Shown: positions 31,179 through 39,396, counted from the first letter of the stretch. The stretch: DNA of 39,404 nucleotides from Candidatus Methanophagales archaeon (GCA_021161765.1 JAGGZZ010000081.1:1-39404); one strand, 5' to 3'. Translations and numbers: made by a program. Notes: generated from the sequence alone by a model not told the origin.

Positions 31179-31898
31179 ATGAGAGCGGAGCAGGAGAAGG
31201 AAAAAGTGGGGAGGGAAAAAGCTGTTGCCTACTTGCGGTCCCGGTTATTTCCGTGGAATTTTGTTTTTGAGCCGGTTGAAGAGGATGCGATAAAACATTT
31301 TGTCCGCTATGCAATCCAAATTTGTGAGGAGAAGGGGATAGAGAAGGGGACGATATCCGTCAGTAAAGATGACGTAAAAGAATTGATTACAAAGGAGGTA
31401 AAAGAGGCAGTGAACGAGTACCTATTTGACGTAGATGGAGGGGATATGACGAGGATACACGGTAAATTTGCCGTTAGCTATCCCTTTGCGTTCGCCCAAT
31501 GTTTGGTGCACACCATTTTATATCGGCTTGGACTCGAGCTGGAAGATGTAGTGGATGTAAAAGCGATAGGCGATTTATTAGGGCAGGATGTAGAAGAGAT
31601 AAGAAGGAGTGAGCCGTTTATCAGGAATTTAATATCCAAGCGCGGAAAAGGAGCGATGAAGATGTTTGGTAAATCTATTTTGGATAGAAAGATTATAACG
31701 GCAGGAGGGGAGTACATAGGGAACGTGGGGGATATTGTTTTTGAAATCGAAACGGGAAAGGTAGGGGGGTTAATAGTAAATCAGCAAAAACAAAAAGGCG
31801 CAGACAGGGATTTGGAAAAGGGCAGAATATCCATGCACGATGTGCGTTTAAATATGTACAGTAAAAATGTTGTTCTAAAATATTCAAGCTATAAATGA
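31179..31898 (+). CDS. PRC-barrel domain protein, CetZ block
   Basis: A 239-residue protein. ATG 31179 is chosen because GAGGGGGGAAGAG lies just upstream. Residues 1-155 form a mainly helical domain (AVAYLRSRLFPWNFVFEPVE, VSKDDVKELITKEVKEAVNE). From about 158 the PRC barrel is clear: MFGKSILDRKIITAGGEYIG then VGDIVFEIETGKVGGLIVN. PRC-barrel proteins are known archaeal division factors: CdpB proteins link to SepF/FtsZ in haloarchaea, and CdvA of Crenarchaeota carries one. Here it sits directly before cetZ, with 92 nt between containing TATAATTATATAC. A scaffold role beside tubulin homologs is inference from that context. Confidence 0.75.
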   Translation: MRAEQEKEKVGREKAVAYLRSRLFPWNFVFEPVEEDAIKHFVRYAIQICEEKGIEKGTISVSKDDVKELITKEVKEAVNEYLFDVDGGDMTRIHGKFAVSYPFAFAQCLVHTILYRLGLELEDVVDVKAIGDLLGQDVEEIRRSEPFIRNLISKRGKGAMKMFGKSILDRKIITAGGEYIGNVGDIVFEIETGKVGGLIVNQQKQKGADRDLEKGRISMHDVRLNMYSKNVVLKYSSYK

Positions 31899-31990
31899 AT
31901 ATTTATTATAATTATATACGATAGGACACTGCAAAATAACATATAACATATAAAGTACAATAAATTAGAAAGGGGGAAAGGAGAAACAAA

Positions 31991-33142
31991 ATGCGGGTAT
32001 TTATGATAGGCTATGGACAAGCGGGAGGCAGAGTTGCAGACGCATTTTTGGAATTTGCAAAGCGAACGGGGCAGAATTTTGTGATTAATGCCGTGGCTAT
32101 TAATACAGCGAAATCCGATTTGATGGGGCTAAAGAACATCCCAATGGAAGACCGGGTGCTTATAGGCGAGGCATTGGCGAAAGGGCATGGAATAGGGGCA
32201 GATAACGAATTAGGGGCGAAGGTTGCCACTGATGAAATTTATACCATACAAACGGAGATAGATAAACGAGGGACACATCAGGTGGATGCGTTTCTGGTAA
32301 TTGCGGGCTTAGGAGGTGGAACAGGTTCGGGAGGTGCCCCCGTGCTGGCAAGAAGGCTGAAGAAATTATATGAAGAGCCGGTTTACGGGCTGGGGATATT
32401 ACCGGCGAAGGGTGAGGGAAGTTTATACTCTTTAAACGCTGCACGGAGTCTGATGACGTTCATGAATGAGGTTGACAATCTTTTCCTTTTCGATAATGAT
32501 GCGTGGAAGACAGGAGGAGAGACGGTAAAAGAGGCATATAGGGACATAAACGAGGAGATAGTGAGGAGATTCGGAATTTTGTTTGGTGCGGGGGAAGCGA
32601 ATGAAGTAGGGCAGATGGTGGTAGATGCTGCGGAGATAATGAACACGCTTAAAGGAGGCGGAATATCCACAATTGGCTATGCTGCGGAAGGCATAGAGCG
32701 AAAAGGAGGATTAAAGAAGCTTTTCAGGAAGAAGAGGACGATGGATACGCTGGATTCAGTTACAAGGATTACTTCTTTGACAAGGAGAGCAGTAGCAGGC
32801 AGATTAACGATTCCGTGTGAACCGTCAAGTGCGGAAAGGGCATTGATAATAGCAGCGGGACCACCGGAGGAGTTAAGCAGGAAGGGGATGGAGAAATCGA
32901 AGGAACGGATAGAGGAGATGATAAGAGGAACGGAAGTAAGAGGCGGTGATTTCCCGGTTGTAAAGAGTGAACATGTGGCGACAATTGTGCTCTTTTCCGG
33001 TGTATCTGATATACCAAGAATAAAAGAGCTACAGGAAATGGGAGCAGAAGCACAGGAGACATTAAAAGAGGTGACAAGTGAGAAGGAGCGAGAATATCAG
33101 GAATTAATGGATACAAACGGGAATATAAAGCCTTTGTTCTGA
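31991..33142 (+). CDS. cetZ: CetZ family tubulin-like GTPase
   Basis: A 383-residue tubulin homolog distinct from FtsZ. The first loop is MIGYGQAGGRVADAFLEF. INTAKSDLMGLKNIP and VLIGEALAKGHGIGADNELG are CetZ hallmarks. GLGGGTGSGGAPVLARRLK is the tubulin signature, and LPAKGEGSLYSLNAARSL and RRFGILFGAGEANEVGQMV follow. The region near MNTLKGGGISTIGYA takes the T7-loop position. CetZ proteins control cell shape and motility in haloarchaea. A long charged C-terminal helix ends the protein. AAAGGGGGAAAGGAG precedes ATG 31991. The membrane-anchored gene follows 14 nt later. Confidence 0.93.
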   Translation: MRVFMIGYGQAGGRVADAFLEFAKRTGQNFVINAVAINTAKSDLMGLKNIPMEDRVLIGEALAKGHGIGADNELGAKVATDEIYTIQTEIDKRGTHQVDAFLVIAGLGGGTGSGGAPVLARRLKKLYEEPVYGLGILPAKGEGSLYSLNAARSLMTFMNEVDNLFLFDNDAWKTGGETVKEAYRDINEEIVRRFGILFGAGEANEVGQMVVDAAEIMNTLKGGGISTIGYAAEGIERKGGLKKLFRKKRTMDTLDSVTRITSLTRRAVAGRLTIPCEPSSAERALIIAAGPPEELSRKGMEKSKERIEEMIRGTEVRGGDFPVVKSEHVATIVLFSGVSDIPRIKELQEMGAEAQETLKEVTSEKEREYQELMDTNGNIKPLF

Positions 33143-33156
33143 GGTGAGATAGGAGG

Positions 33157-34008
33157 ATGAGAATAACGTTGACAAAGGAATTATTATTTTCATTAATATT
33201 GGCGTTTTTTTTGATGTCGCTATGCATGAGCGTAAGCGGGGTTGTTGCGAAAGAGCCAACTACCTTACAGAAATCCCCTTTCGTGACCGCGGAAATAAAG
33301 AATATAGATTATGACGAGGTATATGGAACTGGAATGGTAAAAAATGGCAGTGAAGTTTCCATAAAAGTTGTTTTAACTAATATTAGCAAAGAAATAGACA
33401 AATCAACACTTATTTTTTATTCAGAATTGGTAGGAGCAAAAGGGCTTATAATGGAGGAGGGACTCAAAAGCGGCAGTCCTTACACATTGGAACACAAGGA
33501 AGTGGAAGAAGAAGTTGTAGTAATTTGGTCGGGGACAGCACCGGAAGTGAGGAAGAGAACGCCATGCCTTTTGCTAAACATAACGCAGGAGACAACGGAG
33601 GAGAAATATTTGGTGGTAGATATAAAAAAGGATGTGACATCCGAGATAAGTGAGTCGGCTATAATCGCAATAGATGAAGCACGAGAAAAGTTAAACAGTG
33701 CGAATTGGACTATTGCTAACGCTACAGAAAAAGGAATTGACGTATCCGAAGCAGATACGACTTTTGAAACGGCCAGTTTGTATTTTAAAGATGCTAAAGA
33801 GGCCTATTGGGACGGGTGGCCAAAAGAGTCGATAGAAGCAGCAACAAACGCTTCTTATTATGCCGAGCTTGCGAAACAAAAAGCCGAATCGGCAGTTGGC
33901 GCTAAAAAGCATCTGAGTTATGGTGGTCTGGCTGTAGTGGCGATTATCGCAATAGTGGTAATTGTATTTTTAAATAGAGCAAGGCGAAGAAAACGAGGCG
34001 TATATTGA
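33157..34008 (+). CDS. membrane-anchored exported protein downstream of cetZ
   Basis: A 283-residue protein. Residues 1-30 are a hydrophobic signal sequence (LLFSLILAFFLMSLCMSVSG). Residues 35-160 look like a beta-sandwich (MVKNGSEVSIKVVLTNISKE). Residues 165-245 are helical and repeat-like (AIIAIDEAREKLNSANWTIA, DAKEAYWDGWPKESIEAATN). About 254-272 is a transmembrane helix (GGLAVVAIIAIVVIVFL) followed by the basic tail NRARRRKRGVY. That places the bulk outside the cell with a short cytoplasmic tail. It is translationally close to cetZ, so it may connect the cytoskeleton block to the envelope; that is inference. AGGAGG lies directly against ATG 33157, an unusually short spacing. Confidence 0.7.
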   Translation: MRITLTKELLFSLILAFFLMSLCMSVSGVVAKEPTTLQKSPFVTAEIKNIDYDEVYGTGMVKNGSEVSIKVVLTNISKEIDKSTLIFYSELVGAKGLIMEEGLKSGSPYTLEHKEVEEEVVVIWSGTAPEVRKRTPCLLLNITQETTEEKYLVVDIKKDVTSEISESAIIAIDEAREKLNSANWTIANATEKGIDVSEADTTFETASLYFKDAKEAYWDGWPKESIEAATNASYYAELAKQKAESAVGAKKHLSYGGLAVVAIIAIVVIVFLNRARRRKRGVY

Positions 34009-34021
34009 GAAACTCCAATAA

Positions 34022-34184
34022 TGAACCACGAGATTCCACAGATTAACACAGATGATAAAAATCAACATGGTTAAACTATAAAAGAAAAGGCAAAAAAGTT
34101 TTCTTTGGGATCTCGTGAAATAAACCCTTTCAGGGTTTTCGGGGACGTGGGCAGAGCCCACGATGTGTAATCTGGTGGTTAATT
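34022..34184. repeat. mini-element with terminal inverted repeats between convergent genes (repeat copy 8)
   Basis: The ends AACCACGAGATTCCACAG and GTGTAATCTGGTGGTT are inverted copies. Inside are a period-10 arm (CACAGATTAACACAGATGAT), AAAATCAACATGGTTAAAC shared with copies 3 and 5, and two perfect hairpins: AAACCCT/AGGGTTT (34122-34138) and CGTGGGC/GCCCACG (34146-34162). It fills nearly all of the gap between the CetZ-block end and trm1, so the hairpins may terminate transcription from both sides. Confidence 0.7.
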
Positions 34185-34187
34185 CAT

Positions 34188-35312
34188 TCATGCTTTCAAA
34201 ATGCTCTTTATCTCTTCCATTCTCGCGTTCGTCTTAAATGCGGTATCTGAAAAATGCGTTCTGCTCGCGGAGAACCCACTTGACTGTAAAGCATTAATTA
34301 ACGACGAAATGGAAGAAGGAGGAACTTTTAACGCCTTGCATATCGCGTGATGCTCATAAAAAAAAGGTATATCCAACTCATTTATAGATGTCTCAACGAT
34401 TTTCATTGCTTCTTTCTTTTTACCCAGTGTTCTTTTCCCCAGTTCGTTATGCACCCGTTCGCAAAAACCTTTCTGTTTTATTGTATTTATGTATAAAGGA
34501 CCGGCAATATGTATTTTCGCACCACATACCTCGCATTTCTTCTCTACTTTCAGTTCCATCAGGTCGGAGCACGAAAACGCGAACCGGTTGCCGCAGGAGA
34601 AGCAATGCGCGATAAACCCAAGCCGTTTCATACAGTCATCGGCTTTTTTCGCCCCTTTTTCCACCCGTGCTATGAGCCTTACGAAATGCGCCTTGGAATA
34701 AGATAGCAGCGGCTGTATCGCCTTGTCATACTTGCACAGGTCTCTCGTTACTTTACCCAAGAGAATACGAGTTGCCATCTCCTTATGATATTCGGTGTTA
34801 AGAGGCTTCGCATCATATTTCCTCAAGCCACCAGAATGAGCTCCGCATAAGGGTGCGGTATCTGTCGCAGTAATGAGCAATAGCTTCTTCGCCGATTTAC
34901 ATGCGGCATCCAGAAATGGAACTGGCGTGCCAAAGGGGTCTAAGTCCACCAGGTCATACTTATTCTGAAGTAGAAGCACATTTGCATTCTCGTTATACGC
35001 CTTCGCTCTTTCTTCAACGGCATTCCGCTTTATGTTTCGGTTTATGACTTCGTAAGCGGAGCTGCTTCGGTCGTTAATAACCACGCGTAAGCCAACTTCT
35101 TTTGCCACTCTAACGCCTCTCACGCCCGTAGCTGCAAGCGCATCTATGTATGTCAGAGGTATCTTTTGTGAAGGCAGAGAGGAAACAAAAGCAGCTATTC
35201 CCGCTATGTCTATGTCCCTGCACAATTCCATCAGCGGGTTATAAAAAATTGACTTTGTAGTTTGTGTCGGTATTAATATCCTCGTGGTTCCCTCTTTTAC
35301 CTCTGAAAACAT
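34188..35312 (-). CDS. trm1: tRNA (guanine-26-N2) dimethyltransferase Trm1
   Basis: A 374-residue tRNA-modifying enzyme that methylates G26 with SAM. YIDALAATGVRGVRVAKEVG is the SAM-binding motif, and DLVDLDPFGTPVPFLDAACK holds the family DPFG. ATDTAPLCGAH is also typical. A zinc site is formed by CFSCGNRF and CEVCGAK. A C-terminal winged-helix-like domain (FFYEHHAICKALKVPPSSIS) completes the archaeal form. The start at 35312 is the normal one. It diverges from secD. Confidence 0.95.
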   Translation of the reverse strand: MFSEVKEGTTRILIPTQTTKSIFYNPLMELCRDIDIAGIAAFVSSLPSQKIPLTYIDALAATGVRGVRVAKEVGLRVVINDRSSSAYEVINRNIKRNAVEERAKAYNENANVLLLQNKYDLVDLDPFGTPVPFLDAACKSAKKLLLITATDTAPLCGAHSGGLRKYDAKPLNTEYHKEMATRILLGKVTRDLCKYDKAIQPLLSYSKAHFVRLIARVEKGAKKADDCMKRLGFIAHCFSCGNRFAFSCSDLMELKVEKKCEVCGAKIHIAGPLYINTIKQKGFCERVHNELGKRTLGKKKEAMKIVETSINELDIPFFYEHHAICKALKVPPSSISSLINALQSSGFSASRTHFSDTAFKTNARMEEIKSILKA

Positions 35313-35411
35313 TTGTTTTACATTATCTTTTAAAGCACCAAAATTATATGATTTCGTAACGTAAGCGTTAACGTTAATGCAGAGAAGGAGTGGAGATAAG
35401 GGACAGACACA

Positions 35412-36950
35412 ATGAAAAAAAACGGAGGCGGTTTGCTGGGCGACATAAGGGTAATGGCAGTGATATTGTGCGTTTTTGCCGCTTTGATTGTCATCTATGT
35501 TTATCCGCCACCGCCTGCGGACGCAGGGATAAACGGGAACCTGAGATATGGCCTGGATTTGGTAGGCGGGAGTTCGTTGCAGTTGAAGTTAGAGGGGACG
35601 CTTGTTAAGATAAATACAACGTCTGTTAATGAGAGTGAAGTAGTTGAGTTTCTTGAAGAGGAGTTAGATACGGAGGTAACGCCTTACAAAGATGATGGCG
35701 GAGTGGTGTATGAGATAAGGAAGAGCGTTACAAAAGAGCAGATGTTGGAAGTGTTAAAAGGGATTAACGGTAGTATAGCGAAGAAACCAACCGGTGAGGA
35801 CTTCTTTGAGGATTCTATAACTCGGGCGACACGGGATGAAACACGTCGGATAATAGAGACAAAAATAAACATGCTGGGATTAGCGAGCACTACGATAAGA
35901 ACGGTTGGCGATAACCTCATGATTATAGACTTGGCAGGCATAGATATTCGAACGGCGAGGGACATGGTGGGCAAACCGGGGAAGTTTGAGATACGGATAC
36001 AGACGAATGGAACGGAAGGGGACATAGTGAAAGGGCAAAACTTGACGGATATTGAGAATATCACGGCTCATGTCATGTATGGCAGCGCGGGGATAGAAAG
36101 TGTAGGGACAACGCCAACGAGCGAGATGGGGAAAGGGCCTGAAGGGGAGTATGAGGAATGGGGGGCACCTTTTGCGTTAAATGAGGAAGGGGCAACCGCA
36201 TTACGAGATTCTGCGATTGCGTTCGGTGCCGTAGATAATCCAGGGGACCACGAACTGGCAATGCTGCTTGACGACGAAGTGGTGTACAGTGCACCGATAG
36301 CGGAGGAGGCTTGCGAGAAACTGAAAGAAGGGGTTATTTACCGGTGGACTGCGAACACGGGGTCAGAAGAGGAAGGGAGAAAGAAGGCAAGAGAATTAAT
36401 AATACACCTGAAAGCAGGTGCGTTACCGGTAAACGTGGATATAGTAGGTTCAGGAGAAGTGCCCGCATATTTAGGAGCGAAATTCAAGAAGGGCGCGTTA
36501 ATAGCGGGCTTGCTTGCTCTTATTTCCGTTACGGGGGTCGTTTTCCTGCGATACCGGGAGCCTAAGATAGTATTGCCGATGTTTTTCGCACTTTTCAGTG
36601 AAGTGATACTGATATTAGGGTTCGCAGCGGTGATACACTGGCAGTTGGATTTACCAAGCATTGCGGGGATAATAGCGGTAATCGGCACGGGAGTGGACCA
36701 GTTGGTAATAATAACGGACGAAGTGCTTTCCGGGGGTCGTTCTTCCGCGAAAATGTATCGTAAGCGAATAGACTTTGCATTTGGTATAATATTCGTTTCT
36801 GCGACGACCACTATCGTGGCGATGCTTGCACTCGCGTTGATGGCGCTTGGCACGCTGCGGGGTTTTGCGATTGTAACCATCGTCGGGCTGCTGTTCGGGA
36901 TTTTTATTACGCGACCCGCTTATGCGCGGGTGATAGAAACGATAGTATAG
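35412..36950 (+). CDS. secD: protein-export membrane protein SecD
   Basis: A 512-residue subunit of the SecDF complex, which uses ion gradients to assist protein export. The first transmembrane helix (VMAVILCVFAALIVIYVY) is followed by GLDLVGGSSLQLKLEG, the SecD D1 motif. The large extracellular domain spans residues 45-340. The C-terminal five-helix membrane part includes LGAKFKKGALIAGLLALISV, IIAVIGTGVDQLVIITDEVL and RGFAIVTIVGLLFGIFITRP. secF usually lies adjacent in archaea but is not in the window on either side: trm1 is upstream and the AsnB/Dph6-like gene downstream. Confidence 0.93.
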   Translation: MKKNGGGLLGDIRVMAVILCVFAALIVIYVYPPPPADAGINGNLRYGLDLVGGSSLQLKLEGTLVKINTTSVNESEVVEFLEEELDTEVTPYKDDGGVVYEIRKSVTKEQMLEVLKGINGSIAKKPTGEDFFEDSITRATRDETRRIIETKINMLGLASTTIRTVGDNLMIIDLAGIDIRTARDMVGKPGKFEIRIQTNGTEGDIVKGQNLTDIENITAHVMYGSAGIESVGTTPTSEMGKGPEGEYEEWGAPFALNEEGATALRDSAIAFGAVDNPGDHELAMLLDDEVVYSAPIAEEACEKLKEGVIYRWTANTGSEEEGRKKARELIIHLKAGALPVNVDIVGSGEVPAYLGAKFKKGALIAGLLALISVTGVVFLRYREPKIVLPMFFALFSEVILILGFAAVIHWQLDLPSIAGIIAVIGTGVDQLVIITDEVLSGGRSSAKMYRKRIDFAFGIIFVSATTTIVAMLALALMALGTLRGFAIVTIVGLLFGIFITRPAYARVIETIV

Positions 36951-36962
36951 AGCAAGAAAATA

Positions 36963-37049
36963 AATTGTTGACACAGATTAACGCAGATTAACACAGATAG
37001 ACGGCAAAAATATTTCTTTAGCAAAAGTTTCTTTTTAAAAGAAAAGTTT
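36963..37049 (+). repeat. partial dispersed repeat copy 9 plus leader hairpin
   Basis: TAAATTGTTGACACAGATTA begins 12 nt after the secD stop and continues through one period-10 arm only (to about 37003). The inverted arm and promoter tail are missing. A T/A hairpin (TTTCTTTT/AAAAGAAA, about 37030-37045) directly precedes ATG 37050, resembling the second hairpin before RNase Z. Confidence 0.6.
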
Positions 37050-39182
37050 ATGTGCGAAATAATCGGCGTTTTTAACAACGAAAAGTCAACCGAACTCGTA
37101 ATCAAAGGTTTAGACGTGCTGAAGAAGGGCAGAGAGACAGACTTCAGAATTAGCACGGAAAAAGGCGATTGGCATTCAAAAGACCTGCAAGAATTAAAGC
37201 AGGTTGTGAAGGGAGAGAGAAGCAGGAATTGTATTGCGTGTTGTTCCTGTAACGCTTCTCTTTTAAGAAAAGGTTCAAAAGACAAGCTCGTTGCAGATGC
37301 GGAAATTTACAACAGGGGTGAATTAGACGAAAAAGCTTTTCTTTCCGATAAAAGGGTTGATGCTGCGTATGCATTTGCACATTGGATACGTGAAGGCAAT
37401 AGCGATGAGTTGTGCATAGCACGGGACATAATAGGGTTAAAACCTGTTTGCTTTGCACATGCCGATGGATTTGCGTTTGCTTCGGAGAAAAAAGGGTTGG
37501 AAGCGATGGGATTTCCGCATGCATGGGTGCTTGACCCGCGAGTGCTGCTAAGATATGACGTACGGGAAGACAGGTTGCGTTTCGTGAAACGAGATTTTTT
37601 TGACCCTGAACCCGAGCTAAAGGAGGACAAGGAGAAGCAAAAAGGGGATTTGCTGCACTTGCTGCGAGCGAGTATTTCGAGAAGGATACCCTCACAGTCG
37701 GGAGATAAATTTGGCGTGCTCTTCTCAGGCGGGTTGGATTCTACACTCATCGCGTATTTATGCAAGGATTTGGGTGCTGATTTTGTCTGTTATACCGTGG
37801 CGGTAGAGGAGCCAGGAATGAAGGAAGCGGAGGATTTACGATTTGCGGAGCGTTTTGCAGCGGATTTGGGTGTTGAGTGGAAACAAAAGAAGATGCGGGT
37901 TAAGGAACTCGAGAAATATGTCAAAGAAGTCGTTCCCGTGATTGAGGATACGGACGTTATGATGACGAGTGTAGCGTTGCCTTTATACGTAGCATGCGAG
38001 TTTGCGAAAGAAGATTGCGGCATAAAAACGGTTCTTTACGGACTGGGCGCGGAGGAGCTATTTGCAGGCTACGAAAGACACAGACGAGTAAAGAAGGAAG
38101 AGTTAAATAAGGAATGTTTAGCGGGTCTGTTGAGGACACACGAGCGTGACCTTTACCGGGACGAACTGGTAGCAAAAGCACAGGGGATTTCGTTACGAGC
38201 ACCGTTTCTGGCTCCGGATATTGTGGATTACGCACTGCGAATACCCGCATCGTATAAATTGTCGCTCGATAAGACGGAGAACAAGCTGATTTTAAGGGAC
38301 ATAGCACGAGACCTGGGACTGGCGGAAGTCGCGAGCAGAAAAAAAAGAGCGGTGCAGTACGGCTCGAATTTTCTCAAGGCGATAGAAAAGCTGGCAAAGA
38401 AAAACGGGTTCAGGTATAAGAGGGATTATCTAAGAACTTTTTACGCTTCTCGAAGCGTAAAGTTAGGCTGCCTCTTCAGTTCCGGGAAGGACAGTGCTTA
38501 TGCACTCTGGCTCATGCTAAAGGAAGGCTACCCCGTAGAATGTTTAATCACGCTGAAAAGCCATAATCCTGAATCGTATATGTTCCATACACCTGCGGTA
38601 GAGCTGGTAGAGCTGCAAGCCGAAGCAATTGGCTTGCCTCTGATTATGGAAGAAACGCAAGGGGAGAAGGAAAAGGAACTGGAGGATTTAAGAGCGGCAT
38701 TGAGGGAATCGAAGATGAAATACGGAATAGAAGGGGTCATAACAGGTGCTTTACGGAGTAATTACCAGAAGGAACGAATAGAACGGGTTGCCGCGGAAGA
38801 AACCCTCAAGGCGTTCTCGCCGTTATGGCACGTAAATCAGGAAACGGAGATGCGGCTTGTGGTAAATACGTTCGAGCTGATTTTTACGGGCATCAGTGCG
38901 TACGGGTTAGACAAGAGCTGGCTTGGTAGGAGGATAACAGAAGAAGACGTTGACCGATTGGTTGCGTTGGATAAGAAAATAGCGAAGCATTTTGATCAAA
39001 CTTTCCCAAAGTTTGTTGGAATGAACATTGCAGGAGAAGGAGGCGAATTTGAATCGCTGGTGCTGGATGGACCCGCACAAATGTTCAAGAAAAGGGTTGT
39101 CATAGAGGAAAGCGAAATAGTGGAGGAGGACGCGAATACGGCGAGATTGGTGGTGAAAGAGGCGAGGCTGGTGGGGAAATAG
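37050..39182 (+). CDS. fusion: asparagine synthetase-like (GATase + PP-loop) with Dph6-type diphthine-ammonia ligase domain
   Basis: A 710-residue protein with three parts. Residues 1-165 form a class II glutamine-amidotransferase-like domain starting MCEIIGVFNN, with the nucleophile Cys2; the usual N-G-E substrate loop reads ADAEIYN and the usual Arg is not obvious. Residues 190-440 are an AsnB-type PP-loop ATPase: FGVLFSGGLDSTLIAYLCKD, LYGLGAEELFAGYERH. Residues 470-710 form the second ATP-pyrophosphatase: LGCLFSSGKDSAYALWLMLK, ITGALRSNYQKERIE and NIAGEGGEFESLVLDGP, typical of Dph6, which amidates diphthine on elongation factor 2. Whether the N-terminal half feeds ammonia to the ligase is inference. 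Residues 648-657 are an unusual insertion coded by a repeated palindrome. Confidence 0.88.
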   Translation: MCEIIGVFNNEKSTELVIKGLDVLKKGRETDFRISTEKGDWHSKDLQELKQVVKGERSRNCIACCSCNASLLRKGSKDKLVADAEIYNRGELDEKAFLSDKRVDAAYAFAHWIREGNSDELCIARDIIGLKPVCFAHADGFAFASEKKGLEAMGFPHAWVLDPRVLLRYDVREDRLRFVKRDFFDPEPELKEDKEKQKGDLLHLLRASISRRIPSQSGDKFGVLFSGGLDSTLIAYLCKDLGADFVCYTVAVEEPGMKEAEDLRFAERFAADLGVEWKQKKMRVKELEKYVKEVVPVIEDTDVMMTSVALPLYVACEFAKEDCGIKTVLYGLGAEELFAGYERHRRVKKEELNKECLAGLLRTHERDLYRDELVAKAQGISLRAPFLAPDIVDYALRIPASYKLSLDKTENKLILRDIARDLGLAEVASRKKRAVQYGSNFLKAIEKLAKKNGFRYKRDYLRTFYASRSVKLGCLFSSGKDSAYALWLMLKEGYPVECLITLKSHNPESYMFHTPAVELVELQAEAIGLPLIMEETQGEKEKELEDLRAALRESKMKYGIEGVITGALRSNYQKERIERVAAEETLKAFSPLWHVNQETEMRLVVNTFELIFTGISAYGLDKSWLGRRITEEDVDRLVALDKKIAKHFDQTFPKFVGMNIAGEGGEFESLVLDGPAQMFKKRVVIEESEIVEEDANTARLVVKEARLVGK
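38991..39019 (+). repeat. palindromic element inserted in frame within the Dph6 domain
   Basis: TTTGATCAAACTTTC, CC and AAAGTTTGTTGG form a hairpin in the coding sequence, giving FDQTFPKFVG. The same two outer strings flank the palindrome upstream of RNase Z (27567-27602). In Dph6 relatives the helix here runs directly into the G-x-N-x-A-G-E-G-G-E motif, so the ten residues look added. Confidence 0.65.
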
Positions 39183-39210
39183 GAAATATGGAGTTAAAAA
39201 AACCACGAGA

Positions 39211-39396
39211 TTACAGCAATCCCTTCTCTATCAACGTCCTCATCGTTCGGTCACAGGCAGTTGTAGCACGTGAAACAGCTCTTCCAAGGTTTGCATACGC
39301 CGCATCATAATCTCCTTCCTCTATCTTCCTTTTTACCTCCATTACTTTTTCTTCTACCTGCATGAATTCTTGCATTCCTGTTGCGTTCAGTGCCAT
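39211..39396 (-). CDS. small helical hypothetical protein, possibly 5'-truncated by the window edge
   Basis: A 61-residue ORF from ATG 39396 to a TAA at 39211-39213. It is highly helical and charged (VEEKVMEVKRKIEEGDYDAA, VSRATTACDRTMRTLIEKG). The frame stays open to the window edge 8 nt upstream, so the true start may lie outside. It converges on the fusion gene across 28 nt containing AACCACGAGATTAC, a stub of the dispersed repeat end. The family is not recognised. Confidence 0.4.
   Translation of the reverse strand: MALNATGMQEFMQVEEKVMEVKRKIEEGDYDAAYANLGRAVSRATTACDRTMRTLIEKGLL

Noticed and set aside
32769..33227. 152-residue minus-strand ORF
   Set aside because: Antisense shadow of the cetZ 3' end, dominated by Leu/Pro/Ser.
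11000..37003. CRISPR array from the repeated 10-nt units
   Set aside because: Copies are single, kilobases apart and built of short tandem units in inverted arms. There are no regular spacers and no cas genes.
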